Shown: piece after piece, positions 15,676 through 24,772 of the stretch
Layout of the letters: each line of letters opens with the position of its first letter
Numbering within the stretch: the stretch's first letter is position 1
Source of the DNA: Bacteriovoracaceae bacterium
GTDB lineage: Bacteria > Bdellovibrionota > Bacteriovoracia > Bacteriovoracales > Bacteriovoracaceae
DNA: 64,000 nucleotides
Direction: 5' to 3'
Assembly (NCBI GenBank): GCA_947441615.1
Contig: CANEUH010000010.1
Location: 1-64,000 of the forward strand
Program-made: the position numbers and the translations under genes
Notes under the pieces: generated by a model
Databases searched by the model: none
The model's input: only the letters and a program-made list of their open reading frames with translations
What the model was told of the DNA's origin: nothing

Positions 15676-18652
15676 GCTGACTCTCAAGTGCTTGCCTTGT
15701 ATGGACTCGCCTCACAGGTACTTGATCTTTACCGTCTTTATCTTTAAGACTATAGACGAGTTTATTATCCACTCTTGAAACCTTAACTTCAAAAGGTGGA
15801 TTAGATCCATTTTTTAAAAGCAATGTTATCTCCCCAGATTTTTCTAATTTGCTAATCTGCTCAGGGGGAATATTTTTTTCAATCTGATTTAAACTTAGAC
15901 CAGTAGGATTCACTAACAAAACCTTATACTGCTCATCGGAAACCGGTAAACTGATTGCATTAACGGCGGATCCTGAGCTGCCCGGTGATTCTACCAAAAT
16001 AGAGCCATCTGAGTATTTTTTAACGCTAACAAGTTTAGCTTGCTCTCTAGCAAGGGAATCTGAATTCTCTGAGCTTCTCGCAAAAGATTTACCTGCAGTA
16101 GACGCGGATCTAACAGCGTTTGAATTATTCGAAATATTTCCAATTCTTCCTCCATCGCTAATGCTCGCGGGAGCTCGAGATGAGGAGTCTCCAGAATTAT
16201 TAGTAAAGGACGAGTTAGACACTTTACTTGGTGTAAATTCTGAGGCCGCAGACACAAATCTATCTTTTTTTGTATTCGCCTTTAGATCTCTTTCAGTCGT
16301 AGGCGACTCACTCTTTCTTGCAATGGCTTCATTCAAAAGTTTTGACTGCGTGTCAGTCAGCTTTTTTTGCTCTTCAAGAAGAGCTTTTAGTGTTTCAATT
16401 TCTTTTTTGTATTTATCGTCTTTAACCGAGTCAGCTGGACTTAGCTCACTTGAGTTTGAAATCTTTTTACTTTTCTTCCATTCATCATATTCATTTTCCC
16501 AGTCATTCAAGAGACTTTTCTTTCTCTCGTCAGTCATATTTTCAATTTTCTGTTTTTCAGAAGTTTTATCTTTTGCAACAGAATCTCCAGGAGATAAGAT
16601 GGAATAGTCTGGAGCAAACGGCGTTTGTAAAGCTTGTGAATCACCTAAAGAAGGTCCATCTTTTTTTAGAGAAGAAGATGCGCCATCCTGAGGCAATATC
16701 GCCGATGGGTCTAAATCCTTTCTCTTAGGCAACGGCATGTCCCCCATTAAACCAAAACCCTCATCTGAAATACGAGAAAAATGATTATTTTCTCTGACTC
16801 TGTTCCAGTCGTCCCAGTCATTATAGTTAGAGTCTGCATTTCTTTTATAGGCAGTCTTGATGACCTGAGATGGGTTGGGAACACCTTTTAGAGAGGCGTT
16901 CTCCTGATAAACCATAAAGTTTTTTATATTCTCTGATGTTACATTTTTTGCCTTTTTAAAATACTCGGTACGACATTCAGCCAAGGATGGGAGTAAACAA
17001 TTTGATTTCATGTAATCATTAAAACTCATTTCTGAGTTATCAACTTTATGTTTCTTATTGCAAGTTTCATTGTTAAATGCTTTTAAATCCAAATTTGTTT
17101 TAATATCTGGATTAAAGCTATTCTCCAACCTGGCGTCGAGGTCATCTGGCATCGAGTCCGGTATTCCTACATAAATTTTATGCTTAATAGAATTGATCTT
17201 CTTACAGTAGCCGCCAAAAATGAGTGGGCATGTCTCAATGTTAATCCCACGACCTGCACAATGATCAGGATCTCGATCTGGAAAATCATTAAAATCTTTC
17301 ATATATGACTGAACGATTGCTCTTTGGGTTAAAGGCAAATCATTATTCTTTTTTTGGGCTTTTTGAAATAAGATATCATGAGTTAAGTTATCAGACTGTT
17401 TCTTTGTAGCTCTCCCAATATCGGGGCGAGTAAAAAAATCCCGAAGCGAATTGTTAAACGCATCCAGCTTTTTTTGGTCAATGACATTATTCAAACAGCC
17501 ATCTTTAGAACAAACACCATGACTATTTCCGACAGCATAATTTTTTAAAACTGAAAGTAACTCTTTCTTTTTATTTAAAACGTTATCCTTTTTATAAAAT
17601 TCAAAGGGAACTCCATCGTGGGGATTAGCATTTCTGTTGTTTGACATTGGATCAATCGTAAAAAACGTTTTCACAAGAGGATTGTAATTTAAAAAAATTA
17701 ACTTATTTTTAATTTTCTTTATCTTTTCTGTTTTTTCTTCTTTTTCATAGGGACTTTCAGATATTAAAGCATCATATTTCTCTCTTAGTTTTCTAAAATC
17801 CCACTCCGATGGATCAAAATGATTCAGATCAAGTGATGCGAGATCGTCTTTAATTTCTAAAAAACTCATTTTCTGTTTATAAGCAATAAATTCTCTCCCA
17901 CTCACACATTGCCCCGGTGCCAGGGCCTGCTCCTCAATAAGTGATTGTGCATATTTTTCACTATCTACTTTTACATCGTTTTTACTTTTTTTTGCGATAT
18001 CAAGATACATGGGGGTCAATTCTTTAAACCTATTTGCCAAATTTAAATATAATTCTTTTGGATTTCCCGAGCGATGAGGGGACTTATCATTTTTATCTGT
18101 TTGACTAGAATCTTCTTCCTTTTGATTTAAAATATCCTGAACATTATTGGAAACAAATAATGAAGTACAATCTTGAGAACTACCACAAATTATCGAGGCA
18201 TCAAAAACGACCTTACCATTTTCTTGAACTGCGTCTTTGTAATTTTTTCTTATTTGCTCAGGAATTTTACTTCTATCTTCTTTCGTTTCACTTCCCTTTT
18301 CTAGGATGTCAGCGAGAGTTTTGTTTTTTGAAGCCTTCGCCTCTAGGCATTTACAAACTTCTATATCACTTTTGATAAGAGACAAATCCTCATCTGCTGT
18401 TGGATCTTTCTCATACGATGTAAATGACTCTCTTCCTTGAAAACATGATGCGAATTCAAGCGAATCCGTCACATTTAAAATAGAACTCATGCCAGTTTGA
18501 TCTGACTCTACTGGGCAATAAAAAAGACTATCTTTGTCTTTGGTATATTTAAAAAAACTCCAGTCAAAAAAGTTTGTCGAATTTGCATGTAACACCGGAA
18601 GTCCTATGAGATAAAGACACAAGACTCGAGATATGAAATTTCTGAAATTCAT
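15662..18652 (-). CDS. Very large secreted protein of unknown function
   Basis: The start is placed at the second methionine of the frame (18652), which has AAGGAAGG just upstream and is followed by a signal peptide (NFISRVLCLYLIGLPVLHANS). The 996-residue product is highly charged and has many cysteines in the first 600 residues (for example CKCLEA, HGVCSKDGCLNN, CLLPSLAEC). A coiled-coil segment follows at about 735-780 (EIETLKALLEEQKKL). Next is a Ser/Asn-rich linker. The C-terminal domain is about 110 residues and beta-rich (KYSDGSILVESPG to the end). The family is not recognised. The architecture suggests an extracellular or periplasmic structural or prey-interaction protein, but that is speculation. 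Confidence 0.65.
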   Translation of the reverse strand: MNFRNFISRVLCLYLIGLPVLHANSTNFFDWSFFKYTKDKDSLFYCPVESDQTGMSSILNVTDSLEFASCFQGRESFTSYEKDPTADEDLSLIKSDIEVCKCLEAKASKNKTLADILEKGSETKEDRSKIPEQIRKNYKDAVQENGKVVFDASIICGSSQDCTSLFVSNNVQDILNQKEEDSSQTDKNDKSPHRSGNPKELYLNLANRFKELTPMYLDIAKKSKNDVKVDSEKYAQSLIEEQALAPGQCVSGREFIAYKQKMSFLEIKDDLASLDLNHFDPSEWDFRKLREKYDALISESPYEKEEKTEKIKKIKNKLIFLNYNPLVKTFFTIDPMSNNRNANPHDGVPFEFYKKDNVLNKKKELLSVLKNYAVGNSHGVCSKDGCLNNVIDQKKLDAFNNSLRDFFTRPDIGRATKKQSDNLTHDILFQKAQKKNNDLPLTQRAIVQSYMKDFNDFPDRDPDHCAGRGINIETCPLIFGGYCKKINSIKHKIYVGIPDSMPDDLDARLENSFNPDIKTNLDLKAFNNETCNKKHKVDNSEMSFNDYMKSNCLLPSLAECRTEYFKKAKNVTSENIKNFMVYQENASLKGVPNPSQVIKTAYKRNADSNYNDWDDWNRVRENNHFSRISDEGFGLMGDMPLPKRKDLDPSAILPQDGASSSLKKDGPSLGDSQALQTPFAPDYSILSPGDSVAKDKTSEKQKIENMTDERKKSLLNDWENEYDEWKKSKKISNSSELSPADSVKDDKYKKEIETLKALLEEQKKLTDTQSKLLNEAIARKSESPTTERDLKANTKKDRFVSAASEFTPSKVSNSSFTNNSGDSSSRAPASISDGGRIGNISNNSNAVRSASTAGKSFARSSENSDSLAREQAKLVSVKKYSDGSILVESPGSSGSAVNAISLPVSDEQYKVLLVNPTGLSLNQIEKNIPPEQISKLEKSGEITLLLKNGSNPPFEVKVSRVDNKLVYSLKDKDGKDQVPVRRVHTRQALESQLKVQ

Positions 18653-18819
18653 AGACCTTCCTTTACTCAATTCTTTTCGTCAGATTGACTCGATTACTTA
18701 AGGAGTGTAACTGGAAAGCCTTGAATCCAAAGGGTTATTCATGAATTCCATGACTTATCCATTTCAGTGATGCCAATGAATGATGTCAATTTAGCTTAAA
18801 ATCGCTAAGATGCCTCCTT

Positions 18820-19590
18820 ATGAAAAAGATCACCTCTATCCCAGATGGACACACCTTAGTTGAAACCGAAGACGGTTCAGAAACTCTTTTTTCCCAACGA
18901 TTTGGGGAAGCTTGCCACTCAACAACAGGAGCAAAATCGGAAACTCTCCTGCATTATATTGAAGGTTGTAAAATTAAAGAAAGCTCATCTAAGTTTAGTC
19001 CACTCAATATCCTAGAAGTTGGCTTTGGTCTTGGAGTCGGATTTTTAACAACCCTAGAAAGTCTTCCAGCTGATAAAAAATGGCATTTCATATCGCTTGA
19101 AATTGATAAAAATCTTCTCCAATGGTTTAAGGACACTCATCCAGAATTTAATTTAAGTTGGAATGGAAATCTTTTGGAATGCAAGACAGAACATTTTGAA
19201 CTTATTATCATTCATGGTGATGCTCGTAAAGAGCTCCCTTTGTTTCTCTCAAAAAATAACATCCTATTCCATGCTATCTATCAAGATGCTTTTTCACCAA
19301 AGAGAAACCCTGCACTTTGGACAAAAGAATGGTTCACTCTTTTAAAAGATTTCTCCCATCCAGATGTCCTTCTTTCTACGTATTCAGCAAGTACGTCCAT
19401 TCGAAAATCTCTTCATGAGTCGGGTTGGGGTGTACAAAAAGGGGAAAAGTTTGGGCCCAAAAGAACCAGCACCAGAGCTGTTCTCAATCATGCAACTGAT
19501 CCAGAGATACTCCTTCATCTAGACCGCTCCCCGACTCCAGCATTAACTGACTTGCAGATTGATTCAATTAATCAGAAAATAGAATCATGA
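18820..19590 (+). CDS. MnmC/MnmD-like tRNA methyltransferase
   Basis: The protein resembles the methyltransferase domain of MnmC (Methyltransf_30 family), which makes the final methyl transfer in 5-methylaminomethyl-2-thiouridine at tRNA position 34. The SAM motif is ILEVGFGLGVGFL. The diagnostic segment DAFSPKRNPALWT is present with the preceding acidic strand, as is the later STYSASTSIRKSLHESGW block. The FAD oxidase half of bifunctional MnmC is absent, so it is the stand-alone MnmD type, 256 residues. It overlaps the next gene by 4 nt. Confidence 0.8.
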   Translation: MKKITSIPDGHTLVETEDGSETLFSQRFGEACHSTTGAKSETLLHYIEGCKIKESSSKFSPLNILEVGFGLGVGFLTTLESLPADKKWHFISLEIDKNLLQWFKDTHPEFNLSWNGNLLECKTEHFELIIIHGDARKELPLFLSKNNILFHAIYQDAFSPKRNPALWTKEWFTLLKDFSHPDVLLSTYSASTSIRKSLHESGWGVQKGEKFGPKRTSTRAVLNHATDPEILLHLDRSPTPALTDLQIDSINQKIES

Positions 19591-20531
19591 AAAATATTAC
19601 GTCACTTCTTCCTATTCAATATCCCATTATTCAGGCAGGAATGGTCTGGGTTTCAGGTGGAAAGTTAGCAGCCGCCAGTGCTAATGCCGGCATACTTGGA
19701 GTTATTGGTGCTGGCTCGATGAAACCAGATCTTTTAAAACTTCATATTGAGAAAGCAAAGTTACTCACAACTCATCACGAAAGACTGGCAGTCAATGTTC
19801 CCCTTCTTTATGAAAAATCAAAGGAACAACTTGAGACAGCACTTTCTTTAGGAATAAAAATTTTTATCACTTCTGCTGGGTCACCAAAAACTTATACAAC
19901 TTGGCTAAAGTCATATGGCTCAACTGTGATTCACGTCGTCTCTACTCCGGAGTTTGCTAAAAAAAGTGAACAAGCTGGGTGTGATGCAATTATCGCAGAA
20001 GGATTTGAGGCCGGAGGACATAATGGGAGAGATGAAATTACGACCTTTGCTCTCATTCCTCAAGTTGTGGATGCTGTAAAAATTCCAGTCATCGCGGCCG
20101 GTGGAATTGCTGACGGACGAGGGATTGCTGCGGCCATGTGTCTTGGCGCCCATGGAGTGCAAATGGGAACTCGTTTTGTAGCAACCGAAGAATCTAGTGC
20201 CCATATCAATTTTAAAAATGCCATTCTTCAATCTAGACCTGATAGTACAATGCTTATGATGAAAAAAAGTGTTCCCGTTCGGCTTTTAAAAAATAAGTTT
20301 TTTGAAGATGTTAAAAGTCTTGAAGAGCGTGGTGCCTCAAAAGAGGATCTTGAAAAACTTTTAGGGCACGGAAGAGCGAAGAGTGGAATGCTTGATGGGG
20401 ACATGATTGAAGGTGAAATTGAAATTGGACAAGTGGCAAGTCTTATTCATGACATACCAACTGTTCAAAAACTCGTCCAAAAATTAATCCAAGAGCAAAG
20501 AGATTCACTTCCGGAGAAATCATTTTTTTAA
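19587..20531 (+). CDS. FMN-dependent FabK / nitronate monooxygenase-family oxidoreductase
   Basis: The 314-residue TIM-barrel flavoprotein shows the family start YPIIQAGMVWVSGGKLAAA, the central EGFEAGGHNGR segment, and the FMN phosphate-binding strands IPVIAAGGIADGRG and GVQMGTRFVATEES. These fit the FabK-type enoyl-ACP reductase / nitronate monooxygenase family. The length and the GxEAGGH motif are closest to FabK, but the two activities cannot be separated here. It is translationally coupled to the MnmC-like gene. Confidence 0.85.
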   Translation: MKNITSLLPIQYPIIQAGMVWVSGGKLAAASANAGILGVIGAGSMKPDLLKLHIEKAKLLTTHHERLAVNVPLLYEKSKEQLETALSLGIKIFITSAGSPKTYTTWLKSYGSTVIHVVSTPEFAKKSEQAGCDAIIAEGFEAGGHNGRDEITTFALIPQVVDAVKIPVIAAGGIADGRGIAAAMCLGAHGVQMGTRFVATEESSAHINFKNAILQSRPDSTMLMMKKSVPVRLLKNKFFEDVKSLEERGASKEDLEKLLGHGRAKSGMLDGDMIEGEIEIGQVASLIHDIPTVQKLVQKLIQEQRDSLPEKSFF

Positions 20532-20535
20532 AAAA

Positions 20536-20554
20536 AGGCCCCAAAAAGGGGCCT
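20536..20554 (-). terminator. Rho-independent terminator of htpX
   Basis: AGGCCCC 20536-20542 pairs with GGGGCCT 20548-20554 around a 5-nt loop, and the minus strand continues into seven T residues. It sits 7 bp beyond the htpX stop. In the other direction it may also stop the convergent FabK-like operon, but there it has no T-run. Confidence 0.85.
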
Positions 20555-20560
20555 CATGGA

Positions 20561-21451
20561 TTAGTTTGATCTTTCGAGAGCAGCTATTCTATCTTCAAGT
20601 CTCGGGTGAGTTGAAAGGAAATTCATCATCCCCTTCTTAGATGAGATCTTCATTGTACTCATCGCAGACTGAGAATCATCGACCATTTCATATTTTTGCT
20701 GAAGACGCTTTAAAGCCGCAATCATTTTATACTTACCAGCATACTGAGCACCGCCCTTGTCAGCTCGAAACTCTCTTAAGCGTGAAACGTAGGCGACAAC
20801 GAACATACCTAAAAATGAAAAGACCATTTCAAATAACATGACTGTCAAGTGATAGGCCCAACCTGAATTAACTGGTCTGTCATCGTCACGATCCCCACTC
20901 ATAGCATTTTGTAATGCAAAGGCAGCAATTCGAGCAAAAAACATCACAAATGCGTTCACGACACCTTGAACGAGTGCCATCGTTACCATGTCACCATTAG
21001 CAACGTGAGCAATCTCATGAGCGAGAACACCTTCAACTTCGTCGGCGTTCATTTGTTGAAGTAATCCAGTAGATACAGCAACGAGTGCATTATTTTTTGA
21101 AGGACCGGTAGCAAAGGCATTCACTTCTTGAGCATCGTAAACTCCAACCTCTGGCATCTTGTTAATGCCAGCTTGCTTAGCTAGAACATGAACTTTACGA
21201 ACGAGGTCCCCGTACTGACCACGGTCATCAACAATTTTGACACCCATCATGGTTTTGGCCATGAACTTCGAAAGTAATAGAGAAATACCTGATCCTACAA
21301 AACCCCAAACAAGGCAAAACGCCATCAGTGCGGAATAATCAATCCCTTGCGCCGTTAGGTAATTACCGATTCCAAGAAAACCTATAACCAACGAAACAGA
21401 AACCATCACCAGGACGTTCGTTAACATGAATAAAAAAATACGCTTAAACAT
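20561..21451 (-). CDS. htpX: HtpX-type membrane zinc metalloprotease
   Basis: HtpX is an inner-membrane M48 protease for quality control of membrane proteins. The zinc motif is HEIAH (His145, Glu146, His149), with the third ligand in the RLREFRADKGGA segment. There are two N-terminal transmembrane helices (about 5-28 and 38-62) and two more after the zinc motif (about 155-180 and 195-225). The length of 296 residues is normal. It has its own terminator and divergent neighbour. In other bacteria htpX is envelope-stress controlled; no such operator is visible here. Confidence 0.93.
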   Translation of the reverse strand: MFKRIFLFMLTNVLVMVSVSLVIGFLGIGNYLTAQGIDYSALMAFCLVWGFVGSGISLLLSKFMAKTMMGVKIVDDRGQYGDLVRKVHVLAKQAGINKMPEVGVYDAQEVNAFATGPSKNNALVAVSTGLLQQMNADEVEGVLAHEIAHVANGDMVTMALVQGVVNAFVMFFARIAAFALQNAMSGDRDDDRPVNSGWAYHLTVMLFEMVFSFLGMFVVAYVSRLREFRADKGGAQYAGKYKMIAALKRLQQKYEMVDDSQSAMSTMKISSKKGMMNFLSTHPRLEDRIAALERSN

Positions 21452-21603
21452 ACTGACTCCATTAAATGATTAAATCGTAAGTTAAAGATAATACTTAAAT
21501 TGCTAACGTCAAGACTGATTGTGCGCCAAGTTAAGTAAAAACACACTCTTAAATCCACTTATATTCATGTTAGACTGACTCCAATGTCTTCACGGAGGAA
21601 GAT

Positions 21604-22557
21604 TTGATGAAAAAATGGTTTTTTGCCCTACTCGTTCCTACATTAGTTTTCGCGTATTCACCAAGTAATCAGAACACTTGTTCGGATTTAAAACTTAATA
21701 CAAGTTCTCTCGGTCAAGTTAGAAATCAGGGGAACATCTCTTGGTGTTATGCTTTCACGGCGTCCGATATGCTTCAATACACCTTTAAAACATCTGAAAA
21801 AATTTCTGCTTCAGACATTGCCACTAACTATAACAAGACTCGTATCGGAAAATTGATGGACCTCTTTCTTAATTATGGGGAGCCTCATGAAACTGGTTTT
21901 AATAAAGTTGCTCTTATCCATGCGATGAAAAGTGGCCATTGTCCTGAATCAATTTTCCCATCTGAAGAATGGGTGAAAGTGACTCATGATTCTGAAGAAA
22001 AAGTCCTTATGACAGAAGCGATGAAACAGATCAAAGACCTTCACGCCCATAGAGGGGAGCTCACTTTTGAAAATCTTCCTTTCTACTTTAAATTTAAAAA
22101 CATTGATAAAGAAACGTTTCTCTCAATTCTTAAAAGTAAAAACAAACTAAAAAATTTTTATACTGAACTAAGAGCAAAGGCTTGCCAGAATGAGAGAATT
22201 AATTTTGATCATCAATGGAAAGTGAAGATGATCCTTCGAAACAAAAATATTTTTAAGAGAATTCATTCTCAACTCAATCTTGGAAGAATTATTGGACTTG
22301 ATTACGATTCAAGAATTCTTGAAAATGCCCAAAACCAAAGTATCAAAATATCTTCACTTCACACCTCTAGTATTATTGGTAGACGATGGAATAATGAAAC
22401 GAACACTTGTCAGTACCTTATAAGAAATAGCTGGGGGGATAAGTGTGAGAGATATGATCAAAGCCTCGAGTGCCAGGAAGGGAACTTGTGGCTCAGTGAG
22501 TCAATGGTTTTCAAAAATATGACCAGTATCGTTTATATGAAGGCTAAATCCCAGTAA
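21604..22557 (+). CDS. Secreted papain-like (C1-type) cysteine protease
   Basis: A signal peptide (MMKKWFFALLVPTLVFA) leads a 317-residue protein. The papain triad can be placed: the oxyanion Gln42 and nucleophile Cys48 in VRNQGNISWCYAF, His253 in LHTSSIIG, and Asn275 in LIRNSWG. It has no long propeptide; the active-site Cys lies about 30 residues after the signal peptide. An AGGAGG-like site (GGAGGA) precedes the ATG. The insert between the Cys and His is long (about 200 residues) and mostly helical. A paralogue-like degenerate C-terminus occurs in the protein at 9607-10887. Confidence 0.85.
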   Translation: MMKKWFFALLVPTLVFAYSPSNQNTCSDLKLNTSSLGQVRNQGNISWCYAFTASDMLQYTFKTSEKISASDIATNYNKTRIGKLMDLFLNYGEPHETGFNKVALIHAMKSGHCPESIFPSEEWVKVTHDSEEKVLMTEAMKQIKDLHAHRGELTFENLPFYFKFKNIDKETFLSILKSKNKLKNFYTELRAKACQNERINFDHQWKVKMILRNKNIFKRIHSQLNLGRIIGLDYDSRILENAQNQSIKISSLHTSSIIGRRWNNETNTCQYLIRNSWGDKCERYDQSLECQEGNLWLSESMVFKNMTSIVYMKAKSQ

Positions 22558-22642
22558 AAAGCTATCTTTTACTAACTGGCCCTTGTCGACTACCTTACTC
22601 AATTGTTACGCTTTGAGTCTCTGAAATCAAAGGATTCATTGA

Positions 22643-23878
22643 ATGAAAAAGCTATTAACAATCGCGACCTTGTTCATGTTTGCAACAACTGCCTTTGCAA
22701 ACATTCAATCTGAAAATGTTGTTGAAGAAGTTATTTATCAAAATTTTAAATTCAACCTCCAATCTAAAAACAAATCCAACATGCTTACTGGTTTTTCAAG
22801 CTTTGAGCAAAAGCTACTAGTGGATGCAGCATGGGATATAGCTGAGGAAGGTGACCCGAAGGTTATTGATGCTCTTACTGAAAGTAATACCGCTCATTAT
22901 GATCTTATCGAAAGGTTAAGAGTTGGTATTTTAAGAATCAAGTTTAAAAGATCGCCCACTTTACCTCAAAGCTTAGTTGATGAGCTCATGAACGCTTTAA
23001 ATCAAGACAAAGTGGATATCAGAATCGTTTATATCATCGCAGCTTATGAAGAAGATGTTTTGTTTGCTGGCCATAATGCATTAGTTGAAAAAGCCAAATT
23101 ACATGCTGAGTACTTTGACGTAGCTCTCGATCAAGAAAGAAAAAATGACATTACCGAAGATATGATTTCAGATCTTTTTCATAAAGCTCCGGATGTCACT
23201 ACGTATATGAATGGAGAGTATGTTAACTCCGTTAAAATATTTATGTTTTGCCGAGAAAACCGACTCTATCCATGCCTTATGGTGATGAGAAATGTTCATG
23301 GAGAAGTTGTTAGAGACGATGACGGGATTATATGGTCACATAAATCTCTCGCCTCTTCAGCAAGAGGTCTTCCAAGTTATACAAGAAATGGAAATACACC
23401 TACGGGCATTTTAACTATTGATTCAGTGATGCCGGCAGCAGATCAACAGATTTCTTTTGGTAAGTTTAGAAGAATGATTTTAAATTTTATTCCAAAATCA
23501 AAAAACGAAAGTCTTATGAAATCCCTTCTTCCAGCTTCCTCTCATAATAAGGAATGGTGGAAAGCCGCAGTGACAGCAAGAGATATTGGACGAAATTTAT
23601 TAAGAATTCATGGAACCGGAAAATTGAACCAAGATCCGACTGTTCCTTACTATCCATTTATGAGGACTGCCGGTTGTATTGCCCAAAGGGAAAACACTTA
23701 CGATGGAGTAAAATACCAAGACCAACGTGAGCTCCTGGATGCGATTATGATCGCGATGAATATGCAGACAAACTTTGAGAACGAAATAAAAGTAAAAGGG
23801 ATTCTCTACCTTGTTGAGATTGACGATAAAAATGCGCCTGTTGAGCTTGAGGATCTGGCCTTAAGAGGCATAGAGTAA
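22643..23878 (+). CDS. Exported L,D-transpeptidase-like (YkuD) protein
   Basis: The signal peptide is MKKLLTIATLFMFATTAFA. The C-terminal half carries YkuD-type landmarks: SYTRNGNTPTGILTID (245-260), His323 in LRIHGTGKLN and the nucleophile Cys345 in RTAGCIAQRE. These fit L,D-transpeptidases, which cross-link peptidoglycan or attach proteins to it. The N-terminal 190 residues are helical and not recognised. The family consensus serine before Gly-Cys is replaced (TAGC rather than SxGC), which is tolerated in some members. Predatory Bdellovibrio use L,D-transpeptidases to modify prey walls, so a similar role is possible but not shown. Confidence 0.72.
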   Translation: MKKLLTIATLFMFATTAFANIQSENVVEEVIYQNFKFNLQSKNKSNMLTGFSSFEQKLLVDAAWDIAEEGDPKVIDALTESNTAHYDLIERLRVGILRIKFKRSPTLPQSLVDELMNALNQDKVDIRIVYIIAAYEEDVLFAGHNALVEKAKLHAEYFDVALDQERKNDITEDMISDLFHKAPDVTTYMNGEYVNSVKIFMFCRENRLYPCLMVMRNVHGEVVRDDDGIIWSHKSLASSARGLPSYTRNGNTPTGILTIDSVMPAADQQISFGKFRRMILNFIPKSKNESLMKSLLPASSHNKEWWKAAVTARDIGRNLLRIHGTGKLNQDPTVPYYPFMRTAGCIAQRENTYDGVKYQDQRELLDAIMIAMNMQTNFENEIKVKGILYLVEIDDKNAPVELEDLALRGIE

Positions 23879-23890
23879 GTTGATAAATAA

Positions 23891-24772
23891 ATGATTACTG
23901 AAAATCTCTCTCACTACCAACTCCTGGACTCTGGTTTAGGTCGAAAACTTGAAATCATCTCTGGGATTAGGGTCAATCGCCCTAGTCCTCAGGCCATATG
24001 GAATGCGATCTCAAAAGATGCCGATTGGAACCTCGCCTCATCTAATGTTGTGAGAACAAAAGATGGTGGAGGCAAATGGGAGCACAAAAAAGAACCGTCA
24101 CCTCATTTAACTTTTCCCTTCGAAATTGACGGAAAGACTCTTCAATTCAAATTAAAATTTACTTCCTTTGGACACTGCGGAGTTTTCTTTGAGCAAATTC
24201 CGGTTTGGCAGTGGCTTTATGAGGAAGTTAAATTTTTAAAAAATAAACTAGGTCGCGCCCCAAAGGTTGTAAACCTTTTTGGATATACCGGCTGCGCCTC
24301 TATCCTCATGGCGGCCGCTGGTGCAGAAGTTTTTCATGTTGATAGCTCCAAGGGAGTTCTTGATTGGGGGAAAGAATCTCAATCACTAAGTAAAATCCCG
24401 GAAGCAAATGTCCGTTGGGTACAGGGTGATGCTCAGGAATTTATTCGTCATAGCTTTAAGAAAAATTTTACCTATGATGGAATCCTGGCCGATCCTCCAA
24501 GCTGGGGCCATGGTGTGAAAAAAGAAGTCTGGGACTTTGAAAAACATATTCATCTTCTAGTAGAAGGCATGCTTAATGTTCTCAATCGGGATCATAGCTT
24601 TCTTTTTTTATCTAGCCACACTCATGGAGTTCAAACAGAGGCCCTTAAAAATATTATTTCAGATAAGCGTTGGAAAAAAATCGAATCAGGTGAATTAGGT
24701 GTAAAACATCAGAATGACCAAAGGATCCTTCCAGCTGGAATTTACGTCACGGGGAGAAGTTATTCGAAATAA
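23891..24772 (+). CDS. SAM-dependent RNA methyltransferase, RlmI/RlmK-like catalytic domain
   Basis: The 293-residue protein has SAM motif I in VVNLFGYTGCASILMAAAGA, the acidic motif in VFHVDSS and motif IV DPPSWGHG. These are characteristic of the Methyltrans_SAM family that includes the catalytic domain of RlmI and RlmK. It lacks the N-terminal PUA domain of RlmI (compare 30379-31581). The target is probably rRNA but cannot be named. It starts 12 bp after the L,D-transpeptidase-like gene and ends exactly next to the convergent gene at 24773. Confidence 0.8.
   Translation: MITENLSHYQLLDSGLGRKLEIISGIRVNRPSPQAIWNAISKDADWNLASSNVVRTKDGGGKWEHKKEPSPHLTFPFEIDGKTLQFKLKFTSFGHCGVFFEQIPVWQWLYEEVKFLKNKLGRAPKVVNLFGYTGCASILMAAAGAEVFHVDSSKGVLDWGKESQSLSKIPEANVRWVQGDAQEFIRHSFKKNFTYDGILADPPSWGHGVKKEVWDFEKHIHLLVEGMLNVLNRDHSFLFLSSHTHGVQTEALKNIISDKRWKKIESGELGVKHQNDQRILPAGIYVTGRSYSK

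Noticed and set aside
16161-16607. 148-codon plus-strand ORF antisense to the 995-residue protein gene
   Set aside because: Ser/Phe-rich shadow product; the minus-strand frame has the signal peptide and coding character.
22553-22573. AGTAAAA/TTTTACT hairpin across the stop of the papain-like gene
   Set aside because: A/T-only stem without a following T-run; too weak to call a terminator.
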